Under the pieces are notes generated by a model. That model was given only the letters and a program-made list of their open reading frames with translations, ran no database searches and was not told the DNA's origin. A stretch of 64,000 bases of DNA from Bradyrhizobium mercantei (lineage in GTDB: Bacteria; Pseudomonadota; Alphaproteobacteria; Rhizobiales; Xanthobacteraceae), in contig NZ_MKFI01000008.1 in the NCBI RefSeq assembly GCF_001982635.1, forward strand, positions 387,957-451,956, read 5' to 3'. Shown in pieces: positions 25,868 to 35,622 of this stretch (position 1 is its first letter; every line of letters starts with the position of its first letter). Position numbers and translations under genes: made by a program.

Positions 25868-26910
25868 TTACGCTCCTGCAACGGATGAGAAGGGAGAGCC
25901 GGGCAGCGCCGGAATCCGGTCCGGCGTGCCTGCGGCGGCAAGGGTGAGCGCGCGCACGACGATGCGCTGCGCGAGCTCGATCTTGAAGGCGTTGTCGCCG
26001 GACGGCTTTGCGTCCGCGAGCGCGGCGCGCGCCGCCTCGCGATAAACAGCCGCATCAGGCGCGGCGCCGGCCAGCACCTGCTCGGCCCCGCGCGCGCGCC
26101 ACGGTTTTGCGGCGACGCCGCCGAGGGCGAGCCGCGCCTCGCGGATCTTGCCGTCCTCGATGCGCAAGGCCGCGGCGGCCGAAACCACGGCGAAGGCATA
26201 GGACGTGCGTTCGCGGACCTTGATGTAGCGGGAATGCCCGGCGAAGTTTTTCGCCTCAGTCGGCAGACGCAGCGCGACGATCAAATCGCCGCGCTCCAGC
26301 GCGGTCTCGCGCTCCGGCGTCTCGCCGGGCAGCCGATGCAGCGCCTCGAGCGGCAGCTCGCGCCGGCCGCCTTTGCCCTCGATCTCGACGACGGCATCGA
26401 GCCCGACCAGCGGTACGCAGAAATCCGACGGATGGGTCGCGATGCAGCCTTCGCTCCAGCCGAGCACCGCGTGCAGCCGGTTCTCGCCCTTCAGCGCGTC
26501 GCAGCCGGCGCCCGGCCAACGCCGGTTGCAGGCGCTGCCGGCGTCGTAGAAATAGGCGCAGCGCGTCCGCTGCATCAAATTGCCGCCGACGGTCGCGGCA
26601 TTGCGCAGCTGCGCGGAAGCGCCCGACAGCAGCGCTTCGGCGATCGCCGGATAGTTGCGCGCGAAGTCCGCGTCATGCGCGAGATCGGCATTGCGCACCA
26701 GCGCACCGATGCGCAAGCCGCCGTCGGCGAGATGCTCGATGCGATCGAGCCCGGGCAGACGGGTGACGTCGACGAGACGGCTCGGCCGGCTGACGCCGCC
26801 CTTCATCAGGTCGAGCAGGTTGGTGCCGGAGGCGAGATAGGTTGCGCCCTTTTCGGAAGCCTCCGCGATCGCGTCCGCGACGCTGGCCGGCCTGACATAA
26901 TCGAAATTCA

Positions 26911-26914
<4 letters not shown>
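25868..26914 (-). CDS. Molybdenum hydroxylase FAD-binding subunit
   Basis: A 348-aa medium subunit (CoxM/XdhB type). FNFDYVRPA-type start, the FAD-binding TYLASGTNLLDLMK segment (about 31-44) and ATVGGNLMQRTRCAYF (about 104-119) are characteristic; GLDAVVEIEGKGG begins the second half. The ATG at 26914 overlaps the stop of the 2Fe-2S gene (ATGA). The longer frame upstream is a shadow of that gene. It passes electrons from the iron-sulfur subunit to the acceptor. Confidence 0.91.
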
Positions 26915-27417
<503 letters not shown>

Positions 27418-27524
27418 GCAGGGCTCCGATCCGTGTATGGTCGGGTTGAATCGAGGCAACACGAACCCGTGGCCGCCGATCCATGATCGGCGCGCCTTGT
27501 CAGGCCCGGTGCTGGTCGCCATAT

Positions 27525-27541
27525 ACGGAGGCATCCTCCGT
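27525..27541. promoter_or_regulatory. Candidate TetR operator (7-3-7 palindrome)
   Basis: ACGGAGG (27525-27531), spacer CAT, CCTCCGT (27535-27541) is a perfect inverted repeat. It lies 28 bp before the TetR ATG and 108 bp before the start of the divergent molybdenum hydroxylase operon. Size and position fit a TetR-type operator controlling both directions. Binding is inferred. Confidence 0.5.
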
Positions 27542-27569
27542 TTACAAGGGAGGGGGAAAAGAAAAAGGA

Positions 27570-28211
27570 ATGGCCGGCTCATCACCAGAAATTGTCCGCA
27601 AGCCGCGCGCCGATGCCGTGCGCAATCGCGAGCGCGTGCTGGAAGCGGCCAAGGCCGTGTTCTCGGCCGGCGGCAGCGAGGCGAGCCTGGAGGCCGTCGC
27701 GCGCCATGCCGGCGTCGGCATCGGCACGCTGTACCGGCACTTCCCGACCCGCGAGGCGCTGTATGAGGCGGTCTATCGCCGCGAGGTCGAGCAGCTCGGC
27801 GACCTTGCCGAGCAGTTGCAGAACGCGCCCGAGCCGGTCGAGGCGCTGCGGCGCTGGCTGCGCGCCAATGTCGAATTCGTCGCCACCAAGAAAGGCATGG
27901 TCGCAGCACTCGCGCTGGTCGCGCACGGCTCGACCGAGCTGCACGCCTATTCGTTCGACCGCCTGACCAGGGCGATCGGCACCCTGCTCGCGCGCGCGGT
28001 TGCCGCCGGCGCGATCCGCGACGACATCAGCGCCGAGGACGTGCTGCGCGCGCTGATCGGCATGTGCTACATGCACGACCAGCCGGGCTGGCAGACCACC
28101 GCGCTGCGGCTGCTCGACGTGTTCGTCGATGGCTTGCGCGTACAGCCGGCAGTCGCGATCTCAACAGCGAAGCCCGCGAAGCCGAAGGCCGGCCAAAAGC
28201 GGCCACGTTGA
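27570..28211 (+). CDS. TetR-family transcriptional regulator
   Basis: A 213-aa regulator. The N-terminal HTH (about residues 15-62) reads NRERVLEAAKAVFSAGGSEA, then VARHAGVGIGTLYRHFPTRE, typical for TetR. The C-terminal ligand domain (about 70-195) resembles the TetR C-terminal domains of SbtR-like proteins. ATG 27570 has AAGGA just upstream; an in-frame ATG at 27483 is less likely because it would absorb the control region. Probably represses the divergent molybdenum hydroxylase genes. Confidence 0.88.
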   Translation: MAGSSPEIVRKPRADAVRNRERVLEAAKAVFSAGGSEASLEAVARHAGVGIGTLYRHFPTREALYEAVYRREVEQLGDLAEQLQNAPEPVEALRRWLRANVEFVATKKGMVAALALVAHGSTELHAYSFDRLTRAIGTLLARAVAAGAIRDDISAEDVLRALIGMCYMHDQPGWQTTALRLLDVFVDGLRVQPAVAISTAKPAKPKAGQKRPR

Positions 28212-28221
28212 CCGCACCTAC

Positions 28222-28292
28222 CGTAGCCCGCATGAGCGAAGCGACATGCGGGACGAGCCGCCCCGGATATCGCTCCGCTCATCCGGGCTACG
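28222..28292. repeat. Palindromic intergenic repeat F (CGTAGCCCG type)
   Basis: CGTAGCCCGCATGAGCGAAGC (left) and the inverse, ending CTCATCCGGGCTACG (right), form a hairpin of about 30 bp with a small loop. It directly follows the TetR stop. This type of element is common between genes in Bradyrhizobium, from memory. Confidence 0.7.
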
Positions 28293-28331
28293 CTTGCTGC
28301 AGGCGCGGCCGCAACGGCCGTGCCACGCCAC

Positions 28332-28517
28332 CTAGGGGCGGCCGGTGCGCGGCGAGAGCCACGTCATGATGATGGCATGCGGCGTTCGCCGGCTGCGCGG
28401 CAGGCGGTGCCGCTGCAGCGCGGCCGTTGCAAACGCCGCCGCCTGTTCGCTGGATTGCCGCTTCTCGCGCGCCAGTGTCATCCACTCGCGAATAACCGCG
28501 CGCCGCACCTTGGACAT
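28332..28517 (-). CDS. Small hypothetical protein (61 aa)
   Basis: A 61-aa basic protein beginning MSKVRRAVIREWMTLAREKR and ending LSPRTGRP. The ATG at 28517 has AAAGGATC upstream with good spacing. It reads as a compact helical protein with no cysteine or membrane segment. I do not know a function. Same strand as the following 147-aa gene (upstream in transcription), 36 bp apart, so the two may be cotranscribed. Confidence 0.58.
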   Translation of the reverse strand: MSKVRRAVIREWMTLAREKRQSSEQAAAFATAALQRHRLPRSRRTPHAIIMTWLSPRTGRP

Positions 28518-28553
28518 GCCGATGATCCTTTACCCGAAAGGCGATGTTTCGCG

Positions 28554-28997
28554 TCAGGCCGCCAGCCGCAGCGGATGGGCCTGCGACCTTCTTGCCGACA
28601 GCGCGCAGCCGCATTGATGCACGATGCCCTGCTCCACGACGAAGCCGCGCCGCTCCAGCGATGCGCGCAGGCTCTGGTTGGCCACGGCCTTCTGCGCATC
28701 GACCCACACCACCAGCACCGCGCGGGCGCTGAGGAAATTCGTCAGCCAGTCCAGCGTCGGCTCGAGCGCGTGAAGCGTGCGCCGCCGCCAATCGACCAGC
28801 GCGGCATCATACTGGGCGGCGGGGCGACCGCAGTTTCCGGTCGCCGCAGCCCGCAAATAGCCGCGCCGGTGCAATTCGAACATCAATTCGATGCTTTTCG
28901 AGCCAGCCACGACGATGCGCTGCTGCGTCGAGCATCCGGCCAGCGCGATCATCGGCTCAATGATCCTGTCGGCGGCGGGCAATTGAAGCGAAGTCAT
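28554..28997 (-). CDS. Hypothetical protein (147 aa)
   Basis: A 147-aa protein that I cannot name. Residues about 14-55 (MIALAGCSTQQRIVVAGSKS then MFELHRRGY) look like a Rossmann-type beta-alpha start, and LVVWVDAQKAVANQSLRASLERRGF like a later beta-alpha unit, as in degenerate methyltransferase folds; this is only a resemblance. The start has AGGTGACATC ATG spacing. It precedes the 61-aa gene on the same strand. A short upstream frame ends in an ATGA overlap with it. Confidence 0.62.
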   Translation of the reverse strand: MTSLQLPAADRIIEPMIALAGCSTQQRIVVAGSKSIELMFELHRRGYLRAAATGNCGRPAAQYDAALVDWRRRTLHALEPTLDWLTNFLSARAVLVVWVDAQKAVANQSLRASLERRGFVVEQGIVHQCGCALSARRSQAHPLRLAA

Positions 28998-29140
28998 GAT
29001 GTCACCTGTTCTGGTTCGCTCTCGCGGGTTTGGCCGAGCCCAGGCCAGCCACTCGCGACGCGGGAGCCTTCGAGAGCAATATCTTCAGGAGGGGATATGA
29101 ATTCGAGAGCGATGCCCGCCGCGCGGCATATGCGCCGCAT
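28994..29140 (-). CDS. Possible small coupled ORF (48 aa)
   Basis: A minus-strand frame ending at 28994-28996 overlaps the ATG of the 147-aa gene as ATGA. From ATG 29140 it encodes 48 aa (MRRICRAAGIALEFISPPED then SGWPGLGQTRESEPEQVTS); the same frame could start at 29203. The overlap suggests translational coupling. Against it, a plus-strand ORF with a good ribosome site (ATG 29097) overlaps, and neither shows a recognised domain. Weak call. Confidence 0.28.
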   Translation of the reverse strand: MRRICRAAGIALEFISPPEDIALEGSRVASGWPGLGQTRESEPEQVTS

Positions 29141-29616
29141 AGGGGCCAATCGGATAGGTCGGCGGCCGGTGGCCAGGCGTACCGCAAGGAGAAGGCCGCG
29201 CAAATGTGCCGAGACGCACAGATGGTTGGACCGGCGTCGGGCTAGATCGCGGCATTGCCAATGCCAATCGATACTTGCGATTCAGGCCGGCCATCGCGCC
29301 GGGCTTTTCGTTGCTCCATCACGCAGCTGGCGGAACTGCACGGATATATCGTAATAAGATATATTGTGCGCCAAGCACACGTTTGGCGTCTCCCGAACAG
29401 CGACAATTGAACGAAGGTCGAATGGGTCATCCGATGTTTCCATTCGCGTCGTCCAAAAGAACGATTATGCTGGCAAAAACAGGTAGACGCGGGGGACAAC
29501 TCCGCGATCTGCCGATTGGCCATGGCGAGGAAAACGCGCGTTCGCGCTCGAGCTTTCGAGGACGACTCCCGGCATTCGGGAAAAGATGCGCCTGCCGTTC
29601 ATTTGGATTTGCAGAA
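29141..29616. other. Noncoding region upstream of the RND permease gene
   Basis: This stretch of about 475 bp has lower GC than its surroundings in the middle (29330-29470) and contains no convincing gene. A plus-strand 85-aa arginine-rich frame (29097-29354) has AGGAGG before its ATG but unusual composition. The region must hold the promoter of the RND gene; no membrane-fusion-protein gene or clear remnant of one is present. Confidence 0.5.
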
Positions 29617-32600
29617 ATGAACGAGAGCATCTCATCTCCGTTTATCCGCTACCCGATCGGCACCTCGCTGCTGATGGCCGGCATATTGTTCGTCGGCATG
29701 GTCGCCTATCCGCTACTCCCGGTCGCGCCACTGCCGCAGGTCGACTTTCCGACCATCCAGATTTCCGCAAGCCTGCCGGGCGCCAGCCCCGAAACCATGG
29801 CCTCCTCGGTCGCGCAGCCGCTGGAGCGGCAATTCGCGCAGATTCCCGGCATCGCCCAGATGACCTCGACGAGCTCGCTCGGGTCGACCGCGGTCACCAT
29901 CCAGTTCGATCTGAACCGCAACATCGACGGCGCCGCCAACGATGTCCAGGCGGCGATCAATGCCGCAGGCGGCCAGTTGCCGAAGAACCTGCCGTCGCCG
30001 CCGACCTATCGCAAGGTCAACCCGGCGGACTCGCCCGTCCTCATCTTGTCGGCGACCTCGGACACGCTGCCGCTGATCAAGGTGAGCGATGCGGTCGACG
30101 CCCAGCTCGGGCAGCAGATCAGTCAGATCTCGGGCGTCGCCCAGGTGTTCATCGGCGGGCAGCAGAAGCCCGCCATTCGCGTGCAGGTCGATCCCGCCAA
30201 GCTGGTCGCCAAGGGGCTGTCGCTGGAAGACATCCGCAGCCAGATCGCCATCACGACGACGGACAGCCCGAAGGGCAACATCGACGGCGCCAGCCGCGCC
30301 TACACGATCTACGCCAACGATCAGCTGCTGGATGCCAAGGACTGGAATGACGTCATCGTCGCCTATCGCAACGGCGGCCCGTTGCGGATCCGCGACATCG
30401 GCCGGGCCGTCGCCGCGCCGGAAGACATGAAGCAGGCCGCGTGGGCGGATGGCCAACGCGGCGTGTTCCTCGTCATCTTCAAGCAACCCGGCGCCAATGT
30501 CATCGGCACGGTCGATCGGATCAAGGAGCAACTTCCGAGACTCATTGCCGCCATCCCGCCTGCCGTCAAGATCAAGATCATCAGCGACCGGACACTGACC
30601 ATCCGCGCCGCGGTCGAGGACGTGCAGATCACCCTGCTGATCACCATCGTTCTGGTCGTCATGGTGATCTTCGTCTTCCTGCGCAGCTTCTGGGCCACGG
30701 TGATTCCGGCCGTCACCGTGCCGCTCGCGCTGCTCGGCGCCTGCGCGCTGATGTGGGTATTCGGCTATACGCTCGACAATTTGTCGCTGATGGCGCTGAC
30801 GATTGCGGTCGGCTTCGTGGTCGACGATGCCATCGTCATGCTGGAAAACATCACGCGATATGTCGAACAGGGTCAGCGGCCGCTCGCGGCGGCACTGCAA
30901 GGCGCCGGCGAGATCGGATTTACCATCCTGTCGATCAGCATCTCACTGGTCGCGGTGCTGATCCCGCTGCTCCTGATGGGCGGCGTGATCGGCCGGCTGT
31001 TCCGCGAGTTCGCGGTGACGCTCGCCATGGCGATCTTCGTCTCGCTGGTGGTGTCGCTGACGCTGACGCCGATGATGGCATCGCGCTTCCTGCGCGCGCA
31101 TGCCGAGACCAGGCACGGCCGGCTCTACCAATGGAGCGAAGCGGCATTCGATCGGATGCTGCATGGCTATGAGCGCGGCCTTGATCTGGCGCTGAGCTGG
31201 AGCCGCACCACGCTATGCATCTTCTTCACGACGGTGGCGCTGTCGGTCTACCTGTTCGTGATCATTCCCAAGGGCTTCTTCCCGCAACAGGATAACGGCT
31301 TCCTGATCGCCGTGTCGCAGATGGCGCAAGATATCTCGTTTGCCGACATGAAGCGGCATCAGGAGGAGCTCAGCAGCATCGTCCGGGCTGATCCCGCGGT
31401 CGAAAGCATGGCCGAGTTCATCGGCGGCGGCGGTACCGCGCTCAATTCGGGTCGCATGTACATCACGCTCAAGCCGCGCGAGGAGCGCGACGTGAGCGCG
31501 CAGCAGATCATCGAACGGTTGCGGCCCAAGCTCGAGGCCGTCGAGGGTGCGCGCCTGTACATGCAGGCCTCCCAGGACGTCCGGCTCGGCGGCCGCGCCA
31601 CGCGGACGCAGTTCGAATACACGCTGCAGGATGCCAACCTCGCCGAGCTGAACGAATGGGCGCCGAAGATCCTGGCCAAGATGAAGACGCTGAGCGAATT
31701 GCGCGACGTTGCAACCGACCAGCAGACCGAGGGAACCACGCTGACGATGACCATCGATCGCGACACCGCGTCGCGCTTCGGCATCCAGCCGCAACTGATC
31801 GACGACACGCTGTACGACGCGTTCGGCCAGCGCCAGGTGACCCAGTACTTCACCCAGCTCAACAGCTATCACGTTATCCTGGAGATCCTTCCCGAATTGC
31901 AGGGCAAGCTCGACACGCTCAACAAGATCTACATCAGGTCACCGACGACGGGCGACGAAGTGCCGCTGTCGGTGTTCGCCAAGTGGACGACGATTCCGGT
32001 TCGCCCGCTCGCGATCGCCCACCAGGGGCAGTTTCCGGCGACCACGATCAGCTTCAACCTCGCGCAAGGCGTGGCGCTCGGCCAGGCTACCGATGCCATT
32101 CAGGACGCCGTTGCCAATCTCGGCGCTCCAGCCACGCTCAGCTCGAGCTTCCAGGGCACCGCGCAGGCCTTCCAGCAATCACTGAGCACAGTGCCGCTCT
32201 TGATCCTGGCCGCGCTGGTCGTGGTCTATCTGATCCTCGGCGTGCTCTATGAAAGCTACATCCATCCGCTCACGATCCTGTCCACGCTGCCGTCCGCTGG
32301 CGTCGGGGCGCTGGCGATCCTGATGGCGTTCGGGTTCGATTTCAGCCTGATCGCGCTGATCGGCATCATCCTCCTGATCGGGATCGTGAAGAAGAACGGC
32401 ATCATGATGGTCGACTTCGCGATCGCCGCCGAACGCGAGGAGCATCTGTCGCCGCGTGAATCGATCCGGAAGGCGGCCATCCTGCGTTTCCGCCCGATCA
32501 TGATGACGACGATGGCGGCCCTTCTCGGCGGCGTCCCGCTGATGCTGGGCACCGGAACCGGATCGGAAATCCGCCAGCCGCTCGGCTATGCGATGGTCGG

Positions 32601-32748
32601 CGGCCTGATCGTGAGCCAGGCACTCACGCTGTTCACGACGCCGGTCGTCTATCTCTATCTCGACCGGCTCTCGAACGCGCTGTCGAGCTGGACGGCGACG
32701 AAGCGGGACGACGATGCCGAACCGCCGGTGAAGAACGCCGCCGAATGA
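29617..32748 (+). CDS. RND-family multidrug efflux permease (MdtB/MdtC-like)
   Basis: A 1043-aa inner-membrane proton-driven pump of exactly the usual RND length. The N-terminus (SSPFIRYPIGTSLLMAGILF) and the TM4 proton relay (VGFVVDDAIVMLENI, with the paired Asp) are clear; the first large periplasmic loop spans about 35-335 and the second about 560-870. ATG 29617 gives the family start; the frame open upstream is not coding. The sequence is closest in feel to MdtB/MdtC/MuxB. Neither a periplasmic adaptor nor an outer-membrane channel gene adjoins it, so it must use partners encoded elsewhere. Confidence 0.93.
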   Translation: MNESISSPFIRYPIGTSLLMAGILFVGMVAYPLLPVAPLPQVDFPTIQISASLPGASPETMASSVAQPLERQFAQIPGIAQMTSTSSLGSTAVTIQFDLNRNIDGAANDVQAAINAAGGQLPKNLPSPPTYRKVNPADSPVLILSATSDTLPLIKVSDAVDAQLGQQISQISGVAQVFIGGQQKPAIRVQVDPAKLVAKGLSLEDIRSQIAITTTDSPKGNIDGASRAYTIYANDQLLDAKDWNDVIVAYRNGGPLRIRDIGRAVAAPEDMKQAAWADGQRGVFLVIFKQPGANVIGTVDRIKEQLPRLIAAIPPAVKIKIISDRTLTIRAAVEDVQITLLITIVLVVMVIFVFLRSFWATVIPAVTVPLALLGACALMWVFGYTLDNLSLMALTIAVGFVVDDAIVMLENITRYVEQGQRPLAAALQGAGEIGFTILSISISLVAVLIPLLLMGGVIGRLFREFAVTLAMAIFVSLVVSLTLTPMMASRFLRAHAETRHGRLYQWSEAAFDRMLHGYERGLDLALSWSRTTLCIFFTTVALSVYLFVIIPKGFFPQQDNGFLIAVSQMAQDISFADMKRHQEELSSIVRADPAVESMAEFIGGGGTALNSGRMYITLKPREERDVSAQQIIERLRPKLEAVEGARLYMQASQDVRLGGRATRTQFEYTLQDANLAELNEWAPKILAKMKTLSELRDVATDQQTEGTTLTMTIDRDTASRFGIQPQLIDDTLYDAFGQRQVTQYFTQLNSYHVILEILPELQGKLDTLNKIYIRSPTTGDEVPLSVFAKWTTIPVRPLAIAHQGQFPATTISFNLAQGVALGQATDAIQDAVANLGAPATLSSSFQGTAQAFQQSLSTVPLLILAALVVVYLILGVLYESYIHPLTILSTLPSAGVGALAILMAFGFDFSLIALIGIILLIGIVKKNGIMMVDFAIAAEREEHLSPRESIRKAAILRFRPIMMTTMAALLGGVPLMLGTGTGSEIRQPLGYAMVGGLIVSQALTLFTTPVVYLYLDRLSNALSSWTATKRDDDAEPPVKNAAE

Positions 32749-32772
32749 GAGTTCGTGTCCGGCGGCGCGGCC

Positions 32773-34038
32773 TCAGCCGAACCTGGCATCGTAGCGCTTG
32801 ATCGACAGCTCCTTGGTGTCGATCTCGGGCTTCTTGCCGGACAGCATGTCGGCCAGCACCCGGCCCGAGCCGCAGGCCATGGTCCAGCCGAGCGTGCCGT
32901 GGCCGGTGTTGAGGTGCAGATTGGCAAAGCGCGTCGCGCCGATCACCGGCGGCCCGTCCGGCGTCATCGGGCGCAGGCCGCACCAGAAGGTGGCCTTGGC
33001 AAGATCGCCGCCGCGCGGAAACAGGTCGGTCAGCGAATGGTCCAGCGTCGCGCGCCGCGCGGCGTAGAGCTTGGTCGAATAGCCCGATATCTCGGCGGTG
33101 CCGCCGACCCGGATGCGGTCGCCGAGCCGCGTGATCGCGACCTTGTAGCTCTCGTCCATCACGGTCGATTCCGGCGCGCCGGACGCATCCTTGATCGGCA
33201 CCGTGATCGAATAGCCCTTCACCGGATAGACCGGCAGCGAGATGCCGAGCGGCCGCACCAGATGCGGCGAATGGCTGCCGAGCGCGAGGACATAGGCGTC
33301 GGCGGTCATCATCCCGGCGCTGGTCGCAACGCCGGTGATGCGGGTCGCGTCCGCGTTCAGCCCGTCGATGCCGACATTGAAGTTGAAGCGCACGCCGAGC
33401 TTCTCGGCTTCCAGCGCCAGGGCCTGCGTGAACATGTGGCAGTCGCCGGTCTCGTCATGCGGTAGCCGCAGTCCGCCGGAGAATTTCTCTTTCACGGCGG
33501 CAAGCGCGGGCTCGGCGGCGATGCAGCCCTCGCGATCGAGCACCTCGAACGGCACGCCGTACTGCTTGAGCACGGCGATATCATCGCCGGTGCCGTCGAG
33601 CTGCGATTGATAACGAAACAGCTGCAGCGTGCCCTTTGCGCGCTCGTCATATTTGATGCCGATCTCGCTGCGCAGCGCCTGCAGGCAGTCGCGGCTGTAT
33701 TCGGCGATCGGGATCATCCGGCTCTTGTTCACCGCATAGCGCGCGCTCGTGCAGTTGCGCAGCATCTTGAGCAGCCAGAGCCACATCACCGGATCGAGCT
33801 TCGGGCGGATCACCAGCGGGCCGTGCTTCATCAACAGCCACTTCACCGCCTTGGCCGGCACGCCGGGGCCGGCCCAGGGCGACGAGTAGCCCGGCGACAC
33901 TTCGCCGGCATTGGCAAAGGAGGTTTCCAGCGCGGGCTTCGGCTGACGGTCGATCACCGTCACCTCATGGCCGGCGCGCGCGAGATAGTAGGCCGAGGTG
34001 ACGCCGATCACGCCACTGCCGAGAACCAGGACCTTCAC
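32773..34038 (-). CDS. dadA: D-amino acid dehydrogenase
   Basis: A 421-aa membrane-associated flavoprotein that oxidises D-amino acids and passes electrons to the quinone pool. The FAD motif VLGSGVIGVTSAYYLARAGH opens the protein, followed by the diagnostic ETSFANAGEVSPGYSSPWAGPG. HGTLGWTMACGSGR near the C-terminus completes the FAD site. Length matches DadA. It converges on the RND gene and is followed upstream, on the same strand, by an omega-transaminase gene. Confidence 0.92.
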   Translation of the reverse strand: MKVLVLGSGVIGVTSAYYLARAGHEVTVIDRQPKPALETSFANAGEVSPGYSSPWAGPGVPAKAVKWLLMKHGPLVIRPKLDPVMWLWLLKMLRNCTSARYAVNKSRMIPIAEYSRDCLQALRSEIGIKYDERAKGTLQLFRYQSQLDGTGDDIAVLKQYGVPFEVLDREGCIAAEPALAAVKEKFSGGLRLPHDETGDCHMFTQALALEAEKLGVRFNFNVGIDGLNADATRITGVATSAGMMTADAYVLALGSHSPHLVRPLGISLPVYPVKGYSITVPIKDASGAPESTVMDESYKVAITRLGDRIRVGGTAEISGYSTKLYAARRATLDHSLTDLFPRGGDLAKATFWCGLRPMTPDGPPVIGATRFANLHLNTGHGTLGWTMACGSGRVLADMLSGKKPEIDTKELSIKRYDARFG

Positions 34039-34144
34039 TTTTCCTCACATCCTGCAGCGAAAACGCAATCGCCGCTGCGAAACCACTCTGCTTCGCAACG
34101 GCGACAGCAATTTGTAGAGCTAGCGACTATATCGCTAGCAATTA

Positions 34145-35473
34145 TCAGGCCACGCGCTTGATGGAATCGCCGAGGATCGAGACGATGTCGTCGATATGCG
34201 ACTTCTCGACGATCAGGGGCGGCGACAGCGCGAGCGAGTCGCCGCTCATGCGGAAGTACAGGCCGCTGTTGAAGCAATCGACCATGACGTCGTAGCCGCG
34301 CGCACCGACAGCGCCGTCACGCGGCGAGAGCTCGACCGCGCCCATCAGGCCCTGATTGCGGATGTCGACGACGTTCGGCAGGCCCTTCAGCGAATGCAGC
34401 GCATCGCGCCAGTAGTCGGCAATCGAGGCGCCGCGGGTCAACAGACCCTCGTCCTTGTAGATGTCGAGCGTGGCAAGACCGGCCGCGCAGGCCACCGGAT
34501 GCGCCGAATAGGTGTAGCCGTGGAACAGCTCCATGGCGTTGTCCGGGCCGACCATCAGCCCGTCATGGACCTGGCGGCTGGCGAACACCGCGCCGCACGG
34601 CACGGTGCCGTTGGTGATGCCCTTGGCGGTCGTCATCATGTCCGGCGTGACGCCGTAGAAGTTGGCGGCGAACGGCGTGCCGAGACGGCCGAAGCCGGTG
34701 ATGACCTCGTCGAAGATCAGCAGGATGCCGTGCTTGGTGCAGAGCTCGCGCAGCCGCTGCAGATAGCCCTTCGGCGCCGGCAGCACCGCGGTCGAGCCCG
34801 GCACCGGCTCGACGATCACCGCCGCGATGGTGTCGGCGCCATGCAGCGCGACCATCCGCTCGACGTCGTCGGCGAGCTCGGCGCCGTGGTCCGGCTGGTC
34901 CTTGGCGAAGGCGTTGCGGGCGAGATCATGGGTGTGGCGGATATGGTCGACACCCGGCAGATGGGTCGCGAACTGGCGGCGGTTGGCGACCATGCCGCCG
35001 ACCGACATGCCGCCGAAGCCGACGCCGTGATAGCCGCGCTCGCGACCGATCAGACGGGTGCGGGTCGGCTGGCCGGCGGCGCGGTGATAGGCCAGCGCGA
35101 TCTTCAGCGCGGTATCGACCGATTCAGAGCCCGAATTGGTGAAGAAGATCCGATCCAGCCCCTTCGGGGCGATCTCGGCAAGGCGCTCGGCGAAATCGAA
35201 CGCCAGCGGATGGCCCATGTTGAAGGAGGGCGCGAAGTCCAGCGTCGAGAGCTGCCGCTCGACCGCGGCCGCGATCTGCGGGCGGCCATGGCCGGCGTTG
35301 ACGCACCAGAGACCGGCGGAGCCGTCGATCACCTGACGGCCGTCGACCGAGGTGTAGTACATGCCCTTGGCGGAGGAGAACAGCCGCGGCGCTTTCTTGA
35401 ACTGCCGGTTGGCCGTGAAAGGCATCCAGAACGAATCGGTCTTGATGGTGTTCGGAATCTGATGAACGGTCAC
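34145..35473 (-). CDS. Class III omega-aminotransferase (beta-alanine:pyruvate type)
   Basis: A 442-aa PLP enzyme. The start VHQIPNTIKTDSFWMPFTAN, the FFTNSGSESVDTALKIALAYH phosphate-binding region, LLIFDEVITGFGR (Asp of the PLP ring) and MTTAKGITNG with the Schiff-base Lys are all present. This subgroup converts beta-alanine, GABA or other omega-amines with pyruvate as acceptor. GTG 35473 with GGAG upstream gives the normal length; an ATG at 35557 would run through the divergent promoter. The XRE-cupin regulator is divergent and DadA follows 106 bp downstream. Confidence 0.9.
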   Translation of the reverse strand: MTVHQIPNTIKTDSFWMPFTANRQFKKAPRLFSSAKGMYYTSVDGRQVIDGSAGLWCVNAGHGRPQIAAAVERQLSTLDFAPSFNMGHPLAFDFAERLAEIAPKGLDRIFFTNSGSESVDTALKIALAYHRAAGQPTRTRLIGRERGYHGVGFGGMSVGGMVANRRQFATHLPGVDHIRHTHDLARNAFAKDQPDHGAELADDVERMVALHGADTIAAVIVEPVPGSTAVLPAPKGYLQRLRELCTKHGILLIFDEVITGFGRLGTPFAANFYGVTPDMMTTAKGITNGTVPCGAVFASRQVHDGLMVGPDNAMELFHGYTYSAHPVACAAGLATLDIYKDEGLLTRGASIADYWRDALHSLKGLPNVVDIRNQGLMGAVELSPRDGAVGARGYDVMVDCFNSGLYFRMSGDSLALSPPLIVEKSHIDDIVSILGDSIKRVA

Positions 35474-35622
35474 GGCGGCGCTCCATTGCTGACTGATGGT
35501 AGTCGGACCACTCTTCGCCGCACTCAACAAGTCCTTTTCTGCCGCACCAGAAGCCATTGATCTTGTTGGGGCGGTCTGCCAAGATTTGTTCGATCCGCAA
35601 CACCTGCAACAGGGTTTTGTCC

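Noticed and set aside
23663..25888. A 741-aa plus-strand frame opposite the molybdopterin subunit
   Set aside because: Composition (Arg, His, Asp, Gly repeats) is that of an antisense frame. The minus strand has a full xanthine-dehydrogenase-type protein.
29097..29354. An 85-aa plus-strand ORF with a strong AGGAGG before its ATG
   Set aside because: It is extremely Arg-rich with no family resemblance and overlaps a minus-strand frame coupled to the next gene. The ribosome-site match alone is not enough.
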